This document shows, in pieces, positions 11,968-24,167 of a stretch of 64,000 nucleotides of DNA; the first letter of the stretch is position 1, and every line of letters begins with the position of its first letter. The notes beneath the pieces are model-generated. The model worked only from the letters and a program-made list of their open reading frames with translations, ran no database searches and was not told the DNA's origin. Origin of the DNA: Pictodentalium vernedei. Its lineage: Eukaryota; Mollusca; Scaphopoda; Dentaliida; Dentaliidae. A program made the position numbers and the translations under genes. The DNA lies in NCBI GenBank assembly GCA_031216915.1, contig CM062289.1:254195113-254259112 (forward strand), given 5' to 3'.

Positions 11968-13022
11968 TATGTCTGTCCTGCTTTAATGAGCTAAACTAAT
12001 ATTGGTTATATCTTCTGTATTTTGTTTTGAAGACAATTTTCCCTTTTGGAGGATTACAGTATTAAAATATGATTCAATTTATGCCAGGTGGCAGGGTTAT
12101 AGTATGACCCCATGGACTTGTCACTTTCTACAGTTGGGCAATATATAACAATAAAATTAGATTCCAAACACTAATTATAGGAATAATCATCAAAAATTTA
12201 ATTGATGAAGCACCAGGTACAACCTGGTGCTTCATTAACTCTCTGCACTCTGATCTCAAAATACCCAAGTTTTCAGCAGCAAGTATTTCCAACAATGCCA
12301 CTGAGAATTTAAAAACATTATATCTCGTTTGACAGAGCTCATTGAGCTCTGTCAAACAAGATATAATTTGTTAAACTTTTCATATGGCATGGACAATATG
12401 GGGTCAATGATGAAAAATTTTAAATACTGCCAGTGCTAGGAGTTAATTAAAATTTTGCTGATGATGATTTTTATTACCTGGTAAACCCATGCATGGACAT
12501 CATTGCCCACACATGGATTATGACCAGTCCACGGCAACTGTACTGTAGTGTACTTATTTCTAAGCAACTTACTCAAAATAACACAACTTCCTTAATCTCT
12601 CATCCTATTTCTCTGGAAAATAAGCAAATTTAGGTTGTTGTCTAGGGGAAAACTAGAGAACAGGCTTGTCAAATTTGACCCCCAAAAAAGCCAAACCAGA
12701 CTGACCAGGGGACAAAGTGCATGATGCATTGTCTTGTGTCCAAAGAGAAATATACTGGAAGAACCAACTATTGTCCAATTTCCGCCAGAGTGGCGCAGTC
12801 AGTTTTCTCATTTTTAATCACTGGTGTGGTTGAACTTCCTATCTCTGATTGATCAAATTTATGGGCAAATTCTAAGGAAATACAGTATGGAAGGATGATT
12901 TCGCACAGAAATGTACTTTGAAATTTTCACTATTTTTACAAAACCAAAACTTATCACCTCTTGTCATGTAACCCACAAGTCTCAAATTATGCTTTCATTT
13001 ATCCTGAGTTGCAATTGACCCT
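11968..13022. other. Unassigned sequence with two hairpins
   Basis: No gene recognised. Hairpin 1: 12205-12218 ATGAAGCACCAGGT pairing with 12222-12235. Hairpin 2: 12319-12341 pairing with 12343-12365 (23-bp arms, one mismatch, centred on GAGCTCATTGAGCTC). A 26-bp segment at 12074-12099 repeats one at 8484-8509, left of alpha-1. Confidence 0.6.
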
Positions 13023-13030
13023 TTCCCTTT

Positions 13031-13596
13031 TAGAGCTGTAGGTTTTTAAATTTCTTGCTCAGTTTCGGTTTTGGTTTTTCGGGTGGAGTAAAACCTCGGT
13101 TTGGTTCGGTTTTCGGTTTGTTCATGAGGCCAAGTAAAATTCAATAAAACTCATTCTTATATCCGGAGTCATAACTGAATGGTAGTGAAAATGAGTGAAA
13201 CTCAATGAATGCCCGAAATAAGCTATAATACATGAAGAATCAGGAAGGCCAATATAATAATTACCTAAATATACAGAACCTTTATTGTGCTTGGCCATTT
13301 TTCGAGGTCTGACACCTACACGCAACTTGAGGAAAGCTGGAAACACAACTAAACTGAAATGTCAGAAATTCACAGAATGTAGCCTTCCCAGAGTAGTAAG
13401 AGTACCCAGACACTGCCATTGGCAGTGTCTGGGTACTCTCACTACTCTGGGATGGCTACATTCTGTGAATTTCTGCAGCAAGAGAGAATTTAATAAAAAA
13501 CGAAAAACCTTAGATTACGGGATGTCGACGGTTTCGGTTTCGGTTTCTTAAAAAAACTAAAAACCTCAGTTCGGTTTTGGTTAACCTACAGCTCTA
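13031..13596. mobile_element. hAT-like MITE with 56-bp-arm hairpin
   Basis: Ends TAGAGCTGTAGG and CCTACAGCTCTA are flanked by an exact 8-bp duplication TTCCCTTT (13023-13030 and 13597-13604). Subterminal blocks are rich in TCGGTTTTGGTTT-like repeats. The centre (13363-13418 with 13420-13475) is an almost perfect inverted repeat centred on ACTGCCATTGGCAGT. No transposase ORF. Confidence 0.85.
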
Positions 13597-13604
13597 TTCC
13601 CTTT

Positions 13605-13984
13605 TGCAGGTCAGACCCTTTCCCTTATGTAGTCGATGCTCAATTGCATTACTGGAATGGGAAAGATAGCTGTGCTTTTCGTCAAAATTTAGACCTTGTG
13701 CAGTTGGATCATTCTGCTCGCCCACACCCCCACCCCCACCTCACTCAGAAAGTTTGGATCCATCAGATTAGACCACTTCTGGACATTCCTCACACTTCCC
13801 TCTTCGTGAAGTTCTCCTTCATCAAAGTCAACTGCAGATCTTCCCATTCCACATGAGACAACTGTGCCTTGACGCCTGTCCTTCATCAGGTCTCAAGCAT
13901 AAAGGTTTTCCAGAAGAGCTTTGGAGTGCATTTCTGCACCAAGAAAGCATTCCACATTCAACAGCTAGGGTCACTTCATATCCG
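13605..13984. other. Unassigned sequence
   Basis: No gene or repeat recognised; open frames on both strands have no recognisable domain. Confidence 0.45.
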
Positions 13985-14259
13985 ACAGTTTTACAGGCGG
14001 AGGAAGATGGAGCACCTGGAGAGAACCACCAAGCAGTAGCGAGCAACTGTCAGACTACCCAAACTACTCACTCAGCACACATAGGGTTAGCATAGGTTAA
14101 AAACAAGTGCACCATCGATGTGCATTACGCCTTAGTACAGAGCGTCACTGTGACCCCCACATGGACAATCAGGATTAAGTGTCTTGCCCAAGAACACAAT
14201 GCAGTTGCCACTTTCGGTTTGAAGTCCAGTGTCATAACCACTGAGCCACTGTGCTCCCT
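13985..14259 (-). mobile_element. SINE, tail-truncated
   Basis: Reverse complement: head GGAGCACAGTGGCTCAGTGG, body CTTGGGCAAGACACTTAATC and the GTAAAACTGTCGG segment near the 3' end. The (AAAT)n tail is missing at the left. No clear target duplication found. Confidence 0.75.
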
Positions 14260-14264
14260 CAAAT

Positions 14265-14568
14265 ACAAAAAGAAGCATGGGATGTGGGGGGGGAGTGGTT
14301 TGGAGGAATCTACACTATTAAGGAATGTTGCTTGTCCTTTTTATGGCTAGGTACATATAACATTACATTGCACGTCCATATCATGGGCTCCCCAGAAAGC
14401 CTTTTAGTTTCAAAAAGAGGCTTTGTTATAGTTTCAGTATTTCGTTGAGTTTTTCTGTTTGCTAAAATAATTTGAAATAAAAACCAAAACTGAGACACAA
14501 CTCTTTTATCACAACTGGCATGGAAACTGAAACCAAAAAAGGCAAAATTTCACAACCGAACAGTTCTA
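14265..14568 (-). mobile_element. Partial hAT-like element, TAGARCTGTTCGG family
   Basis: Ends at 14568 with CCGAACAGTTCTA. Its reverse complement matches the left end of the element starting at 44701: TTCGGTTGTGAAATTTTGCC, a RAGGACAAGCRACA segment and the pyrimidine-rich CCCCCCCACATCCCAT segment. The other end is lost or lies beyond the SINE. Confidence 0.65.
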
Positions 14569-15163
14569 ATATATACCTGCCTTCCTGTTGTTCATTCAGC
14601 AGTTTTAGTTTGAGTAATTTGCTCAGAAATTAAAATCTCTTACCAACTGACACAAATTATTGCCCACCTGAGCACACATCTTATATAGGGGTTTACTCTT
14701 ACCGAACAACCTAAATTTCCTCAAGAAAAATAGGATGAGAGATCAAGGTAGTTGTATTAGTTTGGTAACTATACCGTACTAAGAAATAAAATTTGGTAAG
14801 AAATCCTAGCTGTTGGAAAATTTTTGTTTGATTCTGAGTTGTATCAGTATTGTTTGAAATCAATAGGTACCTGTCGTAAGAAAAAGATTAAAAGGCAGAG
14901 ACAAAAAATTCACAGATCCATCGGGATCCATTGTGTAGAAAACATTGTACGTACGAGTCATGGAAATCCTGGAAAAGTCCTAGGGCCTTGAAAAGTTTTG
15001 GAAAATGGGCTGAAAGGGTTATAGTTTTGGAAGAGTCATGGAATTCGTAACCAGGTTTAAACAGGATTGATTTTGTGTAAAAATTACGCATGATTTGTGC
15101 AAAAATTATGCAAAAAATGAAGCTTTTCTGTTTGAGTGCAAACTAACCAGGTCATGGAATTTT
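14569..15163. other. Unassigned sequence
   Basis: No gene recognised. Short imperfect repeats of GAAAAGTCATGGAATT type occur at 14955-15055 and again beyond alpha-2 near 16710-16735. Confidence 0.45.
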
Positions 15164-16705
15164 TAGCTCACCTGACTTTCAGTCAGGAGAGCTATAGTGA
15201 TCACTCGTCGTCCATGAATATGGTGTTTGCGTCTTCTCCTCCCAAACCGCTGAACCAATTTTAATTGATATTTGAGATAATAGTTTGTTATGACTCGCAA
15301 TTTGGTTTTGTTCAAATCAAGATGCCTAACCCCTTGGTAGGGCCACGCCCAAAAAGTGTGCTTAAATCTTAAAAAATCTTCTCATGAACCAGCTAGCAGA
15401 GACTTGATATTTGGTGTGCAGCTTTTGAGGGGTAGACTCAGATTTGTTCAAGAGAAGTTTGTGGGGCTATATTTGCCGTTGTTATGGGAGGGGCAAGAAT
15501 TTTTGCCTCTCCCAAAATTTCTATTTTCCAAACCCAGAGGAAGATTTGGACCAAATTTGATATGAGGGCTTATTGGGTCATAAGCACTTAATTTACGCCC
15601 AAATTGTTTTCTCCCATCACTCCATGGGAACTGCAGGAGCTAAAAATAGAAAAAAATTAAAACGCCCATATCTTCAAGACTACATGGCACTGAGAATTCT
15701 TATTTGGTGTGAAGCTTCCTTAGGACCAACAGAATGGAATGGTAAAAAAAAAATGCTATCAGTTTTATCATGGGGTACTTTTCTGGGACATTGAAAAAGT
15801 GCTGAGTCAGCATTTTTTAACACTGTGGGTAATGGGAAAAACATTTAAGACTACTTTTCTCCCAAACCACTGTACCAAAAGCTTTCAAATTTCACATATA
15901 AGATTGTTTCACATGTTTATTGAAATCAATTCCCTGGGTCCATATTTGAGCTCTCTATGGGAGCCCAAATATTTAAATTAGTGCAGTATGAGGAATATTC
16001 TTTAAAAATCTTCTTCTTCAGATCTACCAATAAGAATCTTTTGATATTTGGTATGCAGCATCCTTGGGGGTGAGATTCAAGTTTGTTCAAGCCAAGTCCC
16101 TGGGTTCATATTTAGGCTGAAAATTTGGGGTCCCGTTGCGGACTTAGAAATTTTGGACCAAAATCCGGAAATTTTTTGTTTGTTTTTTCATGCGTTTCGG
16201 TCAATTTTAAGACAAAAAAAAATTGGGGGGCCGGGTGGACCAAAATCCGGAAATTATTTTTTGGGTTTTTTATGCATTTTGGTAAATTTTAAGACAAAAT
16301 TTTTTATTATTTTTTTACACTGAAAATTTGGGGTCCGGGTGGGACTTGGAAAATTTTGAACCAAAATCTGGAAATTATTTTTTTGGTTTTTTATGCGTTT
16401 TGGTCAATTTTAAGAAGAAAAACAAATTTTAGGCTGAAAATATTTTGTTTGGGACTTCGAAAATTTCCAAACAGAAATAAAAAAAATCTGTTTTTTATGC
16501 GTTTATCTCAATTTTGGGATGTAAAAGTGCAGGAACTGAAAATAGAAGGAAAATCCTGTGTAATGTCTGGGCACAACTGCTTCATCTAGTTGGTATATAC
16601 TTTTCTTAGGAGGGGCGTATGCAGCTTATTCAAGTAAAGTCCCTGGTTTGATATTTAGACTACCACATCAGGTGAGCGCCCTCAGGCCCCTTGGGGCCTC
16701 TTGTT
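15164..16705 (+). mobile_element. Alpha-2: Helentron/DINE-like minisatellite element
   Basis: Head TAGCTCACCTGACTTTCAGT forms a hairpin with the bases after it. The tail is ATCAGGTGAGCG, then AGGCCCCTTGGGGCCT, then CTTGT. The left part (to about 15840) parallels alpha-1. About one and a half 167-bp units follow, then three to four units of the 118-bp repeat (GAAAATTTGGGGTCC, GGACCAAAATCCGGAAATT). It is the shortest copy and best shows the unexpanded order of parts. Confidence 0.75.
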
Positions 16706-16958
16706 TTGAAAAGTTATGGAAAAGTCATGGAATTTGATTCTCTGAGTAGTGTATGAACTCTGATATAATAAATACATGCCCTATCGTACATATTTCAAAC
16801 AAAATGTCTGATGATGGAAAATGAACATAATAATCAGGTACATTTTTTTGTGCTCACTACAGCAAAGGCTGTTTAGAAATGATTTTACAGTGTGGCTTTC
16901 AGCGCTGTTCAGTAGAGCCATGATACTGGCTTCTAACCAGTTAACAGAAATTCACTCT

Positions 16959-17187
16959 TTAACCCTTTACCTAACATGAAAAGCAGACGGCACTTGCAAA
17001 CAAAATTCTTGAATTGCAGATTTTTAAAATTTTTTGTCTCAACAATGTAGGTTATGACCCCTCGTTGGAACGGGCTCAATGAGCTCGTTCCAAAGATGGG
17101 TGATAACCTATGTTTTTGAGACAAAAAATGAAAATATAATTAAAATTAATTGACGATTTTTTAGAATAAAGCTGAGTAAAAGGTTAA
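16959..17187. mobile_element. piggyBac-like MITE
   Basis: TTAA at 16959-16962 and 17184-17187. Opposite orientation to the copy at 7278: left end CCCTTTACCTAACATGAAAA, with a central hairpin TAGGTTATGACCCCTCGTTG versus its complement. 229 bp, no ORF. Confidence 0.82.
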
Positions 17188-17451
17188 CCTATATGCAGTT
17201 AACAAGTTAACAATGTACTGAAGGTATGGCAGATGCTTTTGTGTTTCAAAGTTATAAATAATTAACAGCGTTTTTCAGTTAAGAGATATCCAATAATTAA
17301 GTGGGCTCCACCGTAACACTTCGTCTTCATGAGCTGTAGATTCTTCAGTTGGAGGTTTGGAGCTAATAAAAATGTCCACATTTTCAAATAAATGTCAGTC
17401 AACAGAGTCAGACTTGTACAGTACTAGTGCGCAAATTTGTTTTTATTTCAG

Positions 17452-17603
17452 TTGGAGTACCCATTTTACTTTTCAAACTTCTGGGTCAGCCATACAAACG
17501 AGGATTTTTTGCCGATGATGAAAGCATTAAATATCCATATAAAAGTTCAACGATAACCTCACTTATACTTTACACAGTGGCATTAGGCCTACCAGCTTTA
17601 GTG
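17452..17603 (+). CDS. PLPP: Phospholipid phosphatase (PLPP/LPP), internal exon
   Basis: Internal exon of a lipid phosphate phosphatase, an integral membrane enzyme of the PAP2 superfamily that dephosphorylates phosphatidic acid, lysophosphatidic acid and related lipid phosphates at the plasma membrane or ER. Acceptor TTTTATTTCAG ends at 17451; donor GTGAGTA starts at 17604. Starting with the last two bases of a split codon, it encodes 50 residues: the end of transmembrane helix 1 (GVPILLFKLL), the family signature segment KRGFFADDESIKYPYK, and the start of helix 2 (LILYTVALGLPALV). The 152-bp exon ends in phase 0, matching the start of the exon at 30067. The preceding exon (N-terminus and start codon) was not found upstream. 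Which paralogue (PLPP1/2/3) cannot be told. Identification from recognised family signatures; no alignment run. Confidence 0.92.
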
Positions 17604-18547
17604 GTGAGTAAAATTCAGTACTTTTTACCCATAATCTTTTAGCCATTATAAGAGATGGGCAGTATTTGAAATTTGTGTTTGGTATCGGTTTCCGTATTTT
17701 TAAGGAGGTATACCTTGGTATTGGTTCAGTATTCGGTATCTGACTTCATTGAGGTTTGCTGATAGTACCAAAGGGGAATTCACATCAGGAAAATACAGAA
17801 TAAGTTGTTCTTGTATCATTCTACCTCAGCTCCACAAGTGCCAGTGTAAATGAGCTCAACAGTGGCATTCTTTTACGAACACAGTAAATTTGTGACTTCT
17901 GAACACACCTTTAAAGGCCTATTTGAAGCCTTTGCGATCTTAGAGAGTGTGCCCTGACCATGCCATCTTCAGGAGGTCCTGCTGACAATAAACAAATCAT
18001 CTGGGCAGTGATTTCTAGTCAACTCTAGACTGCCTGTTTAGGCAGCCAAGACTTGGCTAGAAATCACTGTTAAGCAGCTGGACATGTACCGGTTGTAGTC
18101 TAGTGGGAATTCACCTGGCTGTTGAAAGTGTCATTAAACCCCAATAAATAAATCAAATTACTCACAAAATCATTATAGGTTATTCTAACCCTCTCATAAA
18201 TAGATAAAACCTGAAGCCAAGTTGATCAACATTTCCATAGCCATAACACAGAAATTAACATGTGTTCACCAATCAAAAACTGGATTAACACAAATCTACT
18301 AAGATTCACATACTTGGAGATTTGGGCGAATCTTTAGGCAAATCGATTTGCGTCGAAATTTTGCTCCTGGTTGTTAATTAGTTCAGCAATCTGAATGTAA
18401 TCATCAGTATGGTGAACGGAAAAATGCCCTGATGGAGAAAAGCCCAAAGGAGAAAAGCCCTAAGGAGAAAAGCCCTGAAATTGCATCTGAGGAGGAAAGT
18501 CCTGGTCCATTTTTGCATGGAGTGGAGAAAAGCCCTGATTCAATTTT
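17604..18547. other. PLPP intron, unassigned repeats
   Basis: Begins with the splice donor. Contains a degenerate repeat with GGTATCGGTTTCCGTATTTT and TTGGTATTGGTTCAGTATTC (about 17650-17750) and a SINE-tail-like CATTAAACCCCAATAAATAA near 18130-18150. No coding signal. Confidence 0.5.
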
Positions 18548-20355
18548 TAGCTCAACTTTGGCGAAGCCAAATTTGAGCTTATGCCATGGCCAGTCGTCCG
18601 TCGTCTGCCTGTCCGTCTGTCCGTCAACAATTCAATACTGCTCAGGCTAGAGGCCGTATTTATGAACCGATCTTTACGAAACTTCTTGGGTACCTTTGTT
18701 ATTACTGTGGGACGAGAACGAGTGTTTTTGGGTCCGGTCCGAATTTCAAGATGGCTGCCAGCCGCCAATTTGTACCGACGATGCAGAAATCTGTTTTTTG
18801 CACAGAACTTCCATATGAAAGCGCTGATTTGAATAATTTTTTGTATGTATGTTTAGTACCATGGGATACATCACGTATAATACGGGTTTTTTTCTCGTAC
18901 GTAAATTATGCACATTAGACTTACTTTAGTGTTACTTTCAGCACTGTCAGTGCAAATGCCAATACGGCTCGGGCTAGAGGCCGCATTTATGAACCGATCT
19001 TTACGAAACATCTTGGGTACCTTTGGTATCACCGTGGGACGAGAATGAGTGTTTTTGGGTGCAGTCCAAAATTCAAGATGGCCACTGGCAGCCATTTTGT
19101 TCAAAATTAAGGGCAATCAGATTTTTGCGCAGAACTTTCACATGAAAGCTCTGATTTGAATAATTGTATGTGTGAATGTTTAGTACCATGGGATACATCA
19201 CATATAATACAGGTTTTTTTCTCGTGCAGAAATTATGAACTTTGAATTTTTCAGTGCAACTTACACACAGTAAGTACACATGTCAATACGGCTCGGGCTA
19301 GAGGCTGTATTTATCAACCAATCTTCACAAAACTTCTTGGGTACCTCTGCTATCACCTTGGGATGAGAACGAGTGTTTCTGAGTGCGGTCCAAAATTCAA
19401 GATGGCTGCCAGTGGCCATTTTGTACCGAAATTAGGTCTAGTCAGTTTTTTGTTCACAACTTCTATACGTCTCAGGCTAGAGGCCGTATTTATGAACCGA
19501 TCTTTATGAAACGTCTTGGGTACCTTTGTTATCACCGTGGGATGAGAACGGGTGTTTTGGGGTGTGGTCCGAAATTCAACATGGCCACCAGCAGCCATTT
19601 TGTACCAAAATTAGTGAAATCAGTCTTTTGTACAGAACTTCTCTATGAAAGTTCTGATTTTAATAAATTTTTGTACGAATGTTTAGTAAAATGGAATACA
19701 TCACATACAGTACAGGTTTTTTTCTCGTGCAGAAATTATGCAAATGAGATGAATTTTGATTTATTTAGTGCTACTTATACACTGTAAGTGCACATGTCAA
19801 TACGGCTCGGGCTAGAGGCTGTATTATCAACCGATCTTCACGAAACTTCTTGGGTACCTTTGTTATCACCTTGGGACGTGAACGAGTGTTTCTGAGTGCG
19901 GTCCAAAATTCAAGATGGCTGCCAGTGGCCATTTTGTACCGAAATTAGGTCCAATCAGTTTTTTGACACAACTTCTATACAGCTCGTATTTATGAACTGA
20001 TCTTCACGAAACTTCTTGGGTACCTTTGTTTTAACCTTGGGACAGGAATGAGTGTGTTTTGGGGTGCCTTTGTTATCACTGTGCTATGAGAACAAATATT
20101 TTGGGGTTCAGTCAGACCCACTCTGGGACACAAATTTTTCTTTTCTAGTTTAGCATCTGACTGTCGCCCACCTTTACAATACTTTACCTAAACATTTGTT
20201 ACAGGCTACGGCCAGTATTTATGTACAGGCCGTTACAATACTTTATATGTATCTTTGTTATCAGGTCATTACCTAGATGTTTGTCATTGCTGTGTCACAT
20301 ACTATACATGTACATGTCTTGACAAGTTGAGCTACAGTGTCATTGACACTTTCAT
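18548..20355 (+). mobile_element. Gamma-1: minisatellite element
   Basis: Head TAGCTCAACTTTGGCGAAGC forms a hairpin with the following CCAAATTTGAGCTTA. The tail is GACAAGTTGAGCTACAGTGT, hairpin AGTGTCATTGACACT, then TTCATT. The core has six related units containing CGGGCTAGAGGC, GATCTTTACGAAACTTCTTG, GGTACC and AAATTCAAGATGGC, in alternating long and short spacing. Plus-strand frames over it are repeat artefacts. Shares length and unit order with gamma-2 (24575-26389). Confidence 0.78.
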
Positions 20356-20429
20356 TTTTCATATGAAATCACATATTTTATTCTTTTTTTTTTCTTTTTT
20401 TTTTCTTTATTTACTGTTTTGCCTGTTTT

Positions 20430-23400
20430 TAGCTCACCTACATCTGTAAGATGTGGTGAGTTATTGTGATAACCTCGGGCGTCGGCGTCCGGCGTGTCCA
20501 ATATTGTAAGATTTAATGTTAAGGTGAATTTCTCAAACATCAGTGGGCTCAGGCCTTTGATATTGCATATGTAGGTTGTAGGGGACTATTAGAACAGTAT
20601 TTAACCCTGAAACTACGACTTTTTTACAAATTTCAGCTAAAATTTTCTGCCAAAAGTTGTTGTAAGAATTTGTGTTTAGGTGTTGTAAGAATTTGTGTTA
20701 AAGTCAGCTTTTGTGCAGATTGTGGTGCTTTAACTTCTCATTATTCTTGATTTTCATATGTCATTAACAACTGTAGGTATTAACCCGACTGTATGCAGAA
20801 ATTTAATGGAAATTTTCTTTTTTTTCAGTCCAAATTTTCATGTTTTTCTCGGACTTAGTAAATTTTAAGTTCTAAAAGTTTGTGTTAAGGTGAGGTGTTA
20901 AGGTGAGTTCTCAAAGATCAGTGGGCTCAGGCCTTTGATATTGCATATGTAGGTTGTAGGGGACTATCAGAACAGTATTTAACCCTGATACTATGACTTT
21001 TTTCCAAATTTCACCTAAAATTTTCTGCCAAAAGTTGTAAGAATTTGCGTTTAGGTGTTGTAAGAATTTGAGTTGAAGTCAGCTTTTGTGCAGATTGTGC
21101 TGCTTTAACTTCTCATTACTGTTGATTTTCATATTTCAATAACAACTGTAGGTATTAACCCTACTGTATGCAGAAATTTAACTGATTTCTTTTCTTTTTT
21201 TCAGTCACAATGTTCACGTTTTTGTCTGACTTACTCAATTTTAAGTTCTAAAAGTTTGTGTTAAGGTGAGGTGTTAAGGTGAGTTCTGTTTCTATGTGTC
21301 TTTCCAGGCAACTGATATTGTACGCATGGGTTACTGAACTACATTGCGGTAACGTTGCGCCCTTATTACATGCATATTTGAGGAATTTGAGGGGGATTTT
21401 TAGCTCACCTACATCTGTAAGATGTGGTGAGCTATTGTGATAACCTCGGGCGTCAGCGTCGGCATCCGGCGTGTCCAATATTGTAAGATTTAATGTTAAG
21501 GTTAATTTCTCAAACATCAGTGGGCTCAGGCCTTTGATATTGCATATGTAGGTTGTAGGGGACTATCAGAACAGTATTTAACCCTGAAACTACGACTTTT
21601 TTCCAAATTTCAGCTAAAATTTTCTGCCAAAAGTTGTAAGAATTTGCGTTTAGGTGTTGTAAGAATTTGTGTTTAAGTCAGCTTTTGTGCAGATTGTGCT
21701 GGTTTAACTTCTCATTACTGTTGATTTTCATATTTCAATAACAACTGTAGGTATTAACCTTACTTATGCAGAAATTTAACGAAAATTTTCTTTTTTTTCA
21801 GTCAAAATTTTCATGTTTTTCTCGGACTTAGTAAATTTTAAGTTGTAAAACTTTGTAAACTTTGTGTTTAGGTGAGTTGTGTTTCTATGTGTCTTTCCAA
21901 GCGATTAATATTCTACACTTGGGTTACTGAACTCCATTGCAGTAATATTTAACCCTCATTACGTGCATATTTGAGGAATTTGAGGCTGATTATCTGCCAA
22001 AACTTGTTGTAAGAATTAGCGTTTAGGTGTTGTAAGAATTCGCGTTAAAGTCAGCTTTTGTGCAGATTGTGGTGCTTTAACTTCTCATTACTCTTGATTT
22101 TCATATTTCAATAACAACTGTAGGTATTAACCCGACTGTATGCAGAAATTTAACGGAAATTTTCTTTTTTTTCAGTCAAAATTTCCATGTTTTTCTCGGA
22201 CTTAGTAAATTTTAAGTTCTAAAAGTTTGTTAAGGTGAGGTGTTAAGGTGAGTTCTCAAAGATCAGTGGGCTCAGGCCTTTGATATTGCATATGTAGGTT
22301 GTAGGGGACTATCAGAACAGTATTTAACCCTGATACTATGACCTTTTTCCAAATTTCACCTAAAATTTTCTACCAAAAGTTGTTGTAAGAATTTGCGTTT
22401 AGGTGTTGTAAGAATTTGCATTAAAGTCAGCTTTTGTGCAGATTGTGCTGCTTTAACTTCTCATTACTATTGATTTTCATATTTCAATAACAACTGTAGG
22501 TATTAACCCTACTGTATGCAGAAATTTAACGGAAATTTTCTTTTTTTTCAGTCAAAATTTTCATGTTTTTCTCGGACTTAGTAAATTTTAAGTTGTAAAA
22601 CTTTGTAAACTTTGTGTTTAGGTGAGTTGTGTTTCTATGTGTCTTTCCAGGCGATTAATATTCTGCACTTGGGTTACTGAACTCCATTGCAGTAATATTT
22701 AACCCTCATTACATGCATATTTGAGGAATTTGAGGCTCATTTTCTTCCAAAACTTGTTGTAAGAATTAGCGTTTAGGTGTTGTAAGAATTTGCGTTAAAG
22801 TCAGCTTTTGGTGCCTTCACCTCTCATTACTGTTTATTTTCTCATTTCAATAACAACTGTAGGTATTAACCCTACTGTATGCAGAAATTTAACTGATTTC
22901 TTTTCTTTTTTTCAGTCACAAAGTTCACGTTTTTGTCTGACTTACTCAATTTTAAGTTCTAAATGTTTGTGTTAAGGTGAGGTGTTAAGGTGAGTTCTGT
23001 TTCTATGTGTCTTTCCAGGCAATTGATATTGTATGCATGGGTTACTGAACTACATTGTGGTAATGTTGCGCCCTTATTACATGCATATTTGTGGAATTTG
23101 ACGGGGATTTTTGGGACTTATATTCACTTTCTTTAAAAAAAAATTTTTTTAACTTTTTTTTATTATTATTTAATACTTTCTCATACTTGTTACTAGTAAC
23201 ATAGGCTTATTTTAGTTGTTGATGTGATGTATTTTTGTTGGGACTTATAGTCACTTTCTTGAACGAATGTTTTTCCGCAACTCCTCTTTAACCAATGAAT
23301 GTACTTCAATTAAAATTTCAGTGATTTATGAAAGCCTTTCCTAATTCTTATTTATGATTTAATATCTGGCCTCACGATTCATATTCTTAATCATAAACAT

Positions 23401-24115
23401 TTCTAAAAGATGTATCCAATGATTCTATGTTGAATTGATATATAATAAATGCAGAAATATAGACTTTCCAAAGCCATCACATAAACCACATTAATCATTT
23501 GATGCCTAGTTAATGATTTATATTAACTAAATATTAGGCATGTTACATTGGAATGACATTATCAAGCGCGAATGTAGGTGAGCATTGGGATGTAACATCC
23601 CTCTTGTTAGGACTTATATTCACTTTCTTTAAAAAAAATTTTTTTAACTTTTTTTTTTTATTTAATACTTTCTCATACTTGTTACTAGTAACATTAAGGC
23701 TTATTTTAGTTGTTGATATGATGTATTTTGTTGGGACTTATAGTCACTTTCTTGAACAAATGTTTTTCCGCAACTCCTCTTTAACCAATGAATGTACTTC
23801 AATTACAATTTCAGTAATTTATGAAAGCCTTTCCTAATTCTTATTTATGATTTAATATCTGGCCTCACGATTCATATTCTTAATCATAAACATTTCTAAA
23901 AGAAAAAAATGCTTTTATATCCAATGATTCTATGTTGAATTGATATATAATAAATGCAGAAATATAGACTTTCCAAAGCCATCACATAAAACCACATTAA
24001 TCATTTGATGCCTAGTTAATGATTTATATTAATTAAATATTAGGCATGTTACATTGGAACGACATTATCAAGCACGAATGTAGGGTGAGCGTTGGGATGT
24101 AACATCCCTCTTGTT
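20430..24115 (+). mobile_element. Beta: two-headed, two-tailed minisatellite element
   Basis: Two heads (20430 and 21401) read TAGCTCACCTACATCTGTAA and pair with GATGTGGTGAG. Two tails (ending 23608 and 24115) read ATGTAGGKTGAGC, hairpin GGGATGTAACATCCC, then TCTTGTT. The core repeats units with GTGGGCTCAGGCCTTTGATA, GTAGGTTGTAGGGGACTATC and TTAACCCTGA (near 20541, 20925, 21520, 22267), separated by CTTTTTTTCAGTC-type blocks. No ORF of note. Lies wholly inside the PLPP intron. Confidence 0.75.
23113..24115 (+). repeat. Direct duplication of beta 3' end, about 0.5 kb twice
   Basis: 23113-23608 and 23609-24115 are near-identical end-to-end copies. Each starts RGGACTTATATTCACTTTCT, contains CTTGTTACTAGTAACAT and TGTTTTTCCGCAACTCCTCT, and ends with the beta terminal hairpin. 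The second has a short insertion near 23900 (AGAAAAAAATGCTTTTA). Confidence 0.9.
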
Positions 24116-24167
24116 ATTTTTAAATTAATAAAACCTTTAATTTTCATTCACTTTTATTTTAATTCAG

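Noticed and set aside
15151..16735. GTCATGGAATTT on both sides of alpha-2 as target duplication
   Set aside because: The right copy is about 20 bp away from the element end and the motif is part of a local imperfect repeat also present at 14955-15050.
18581..19787. Frames on both strands over gamma-1 (and the same at 24608-25775)
   Set aside because: Repeat-derived; the same peptides recur at each core unit and both strands are open.
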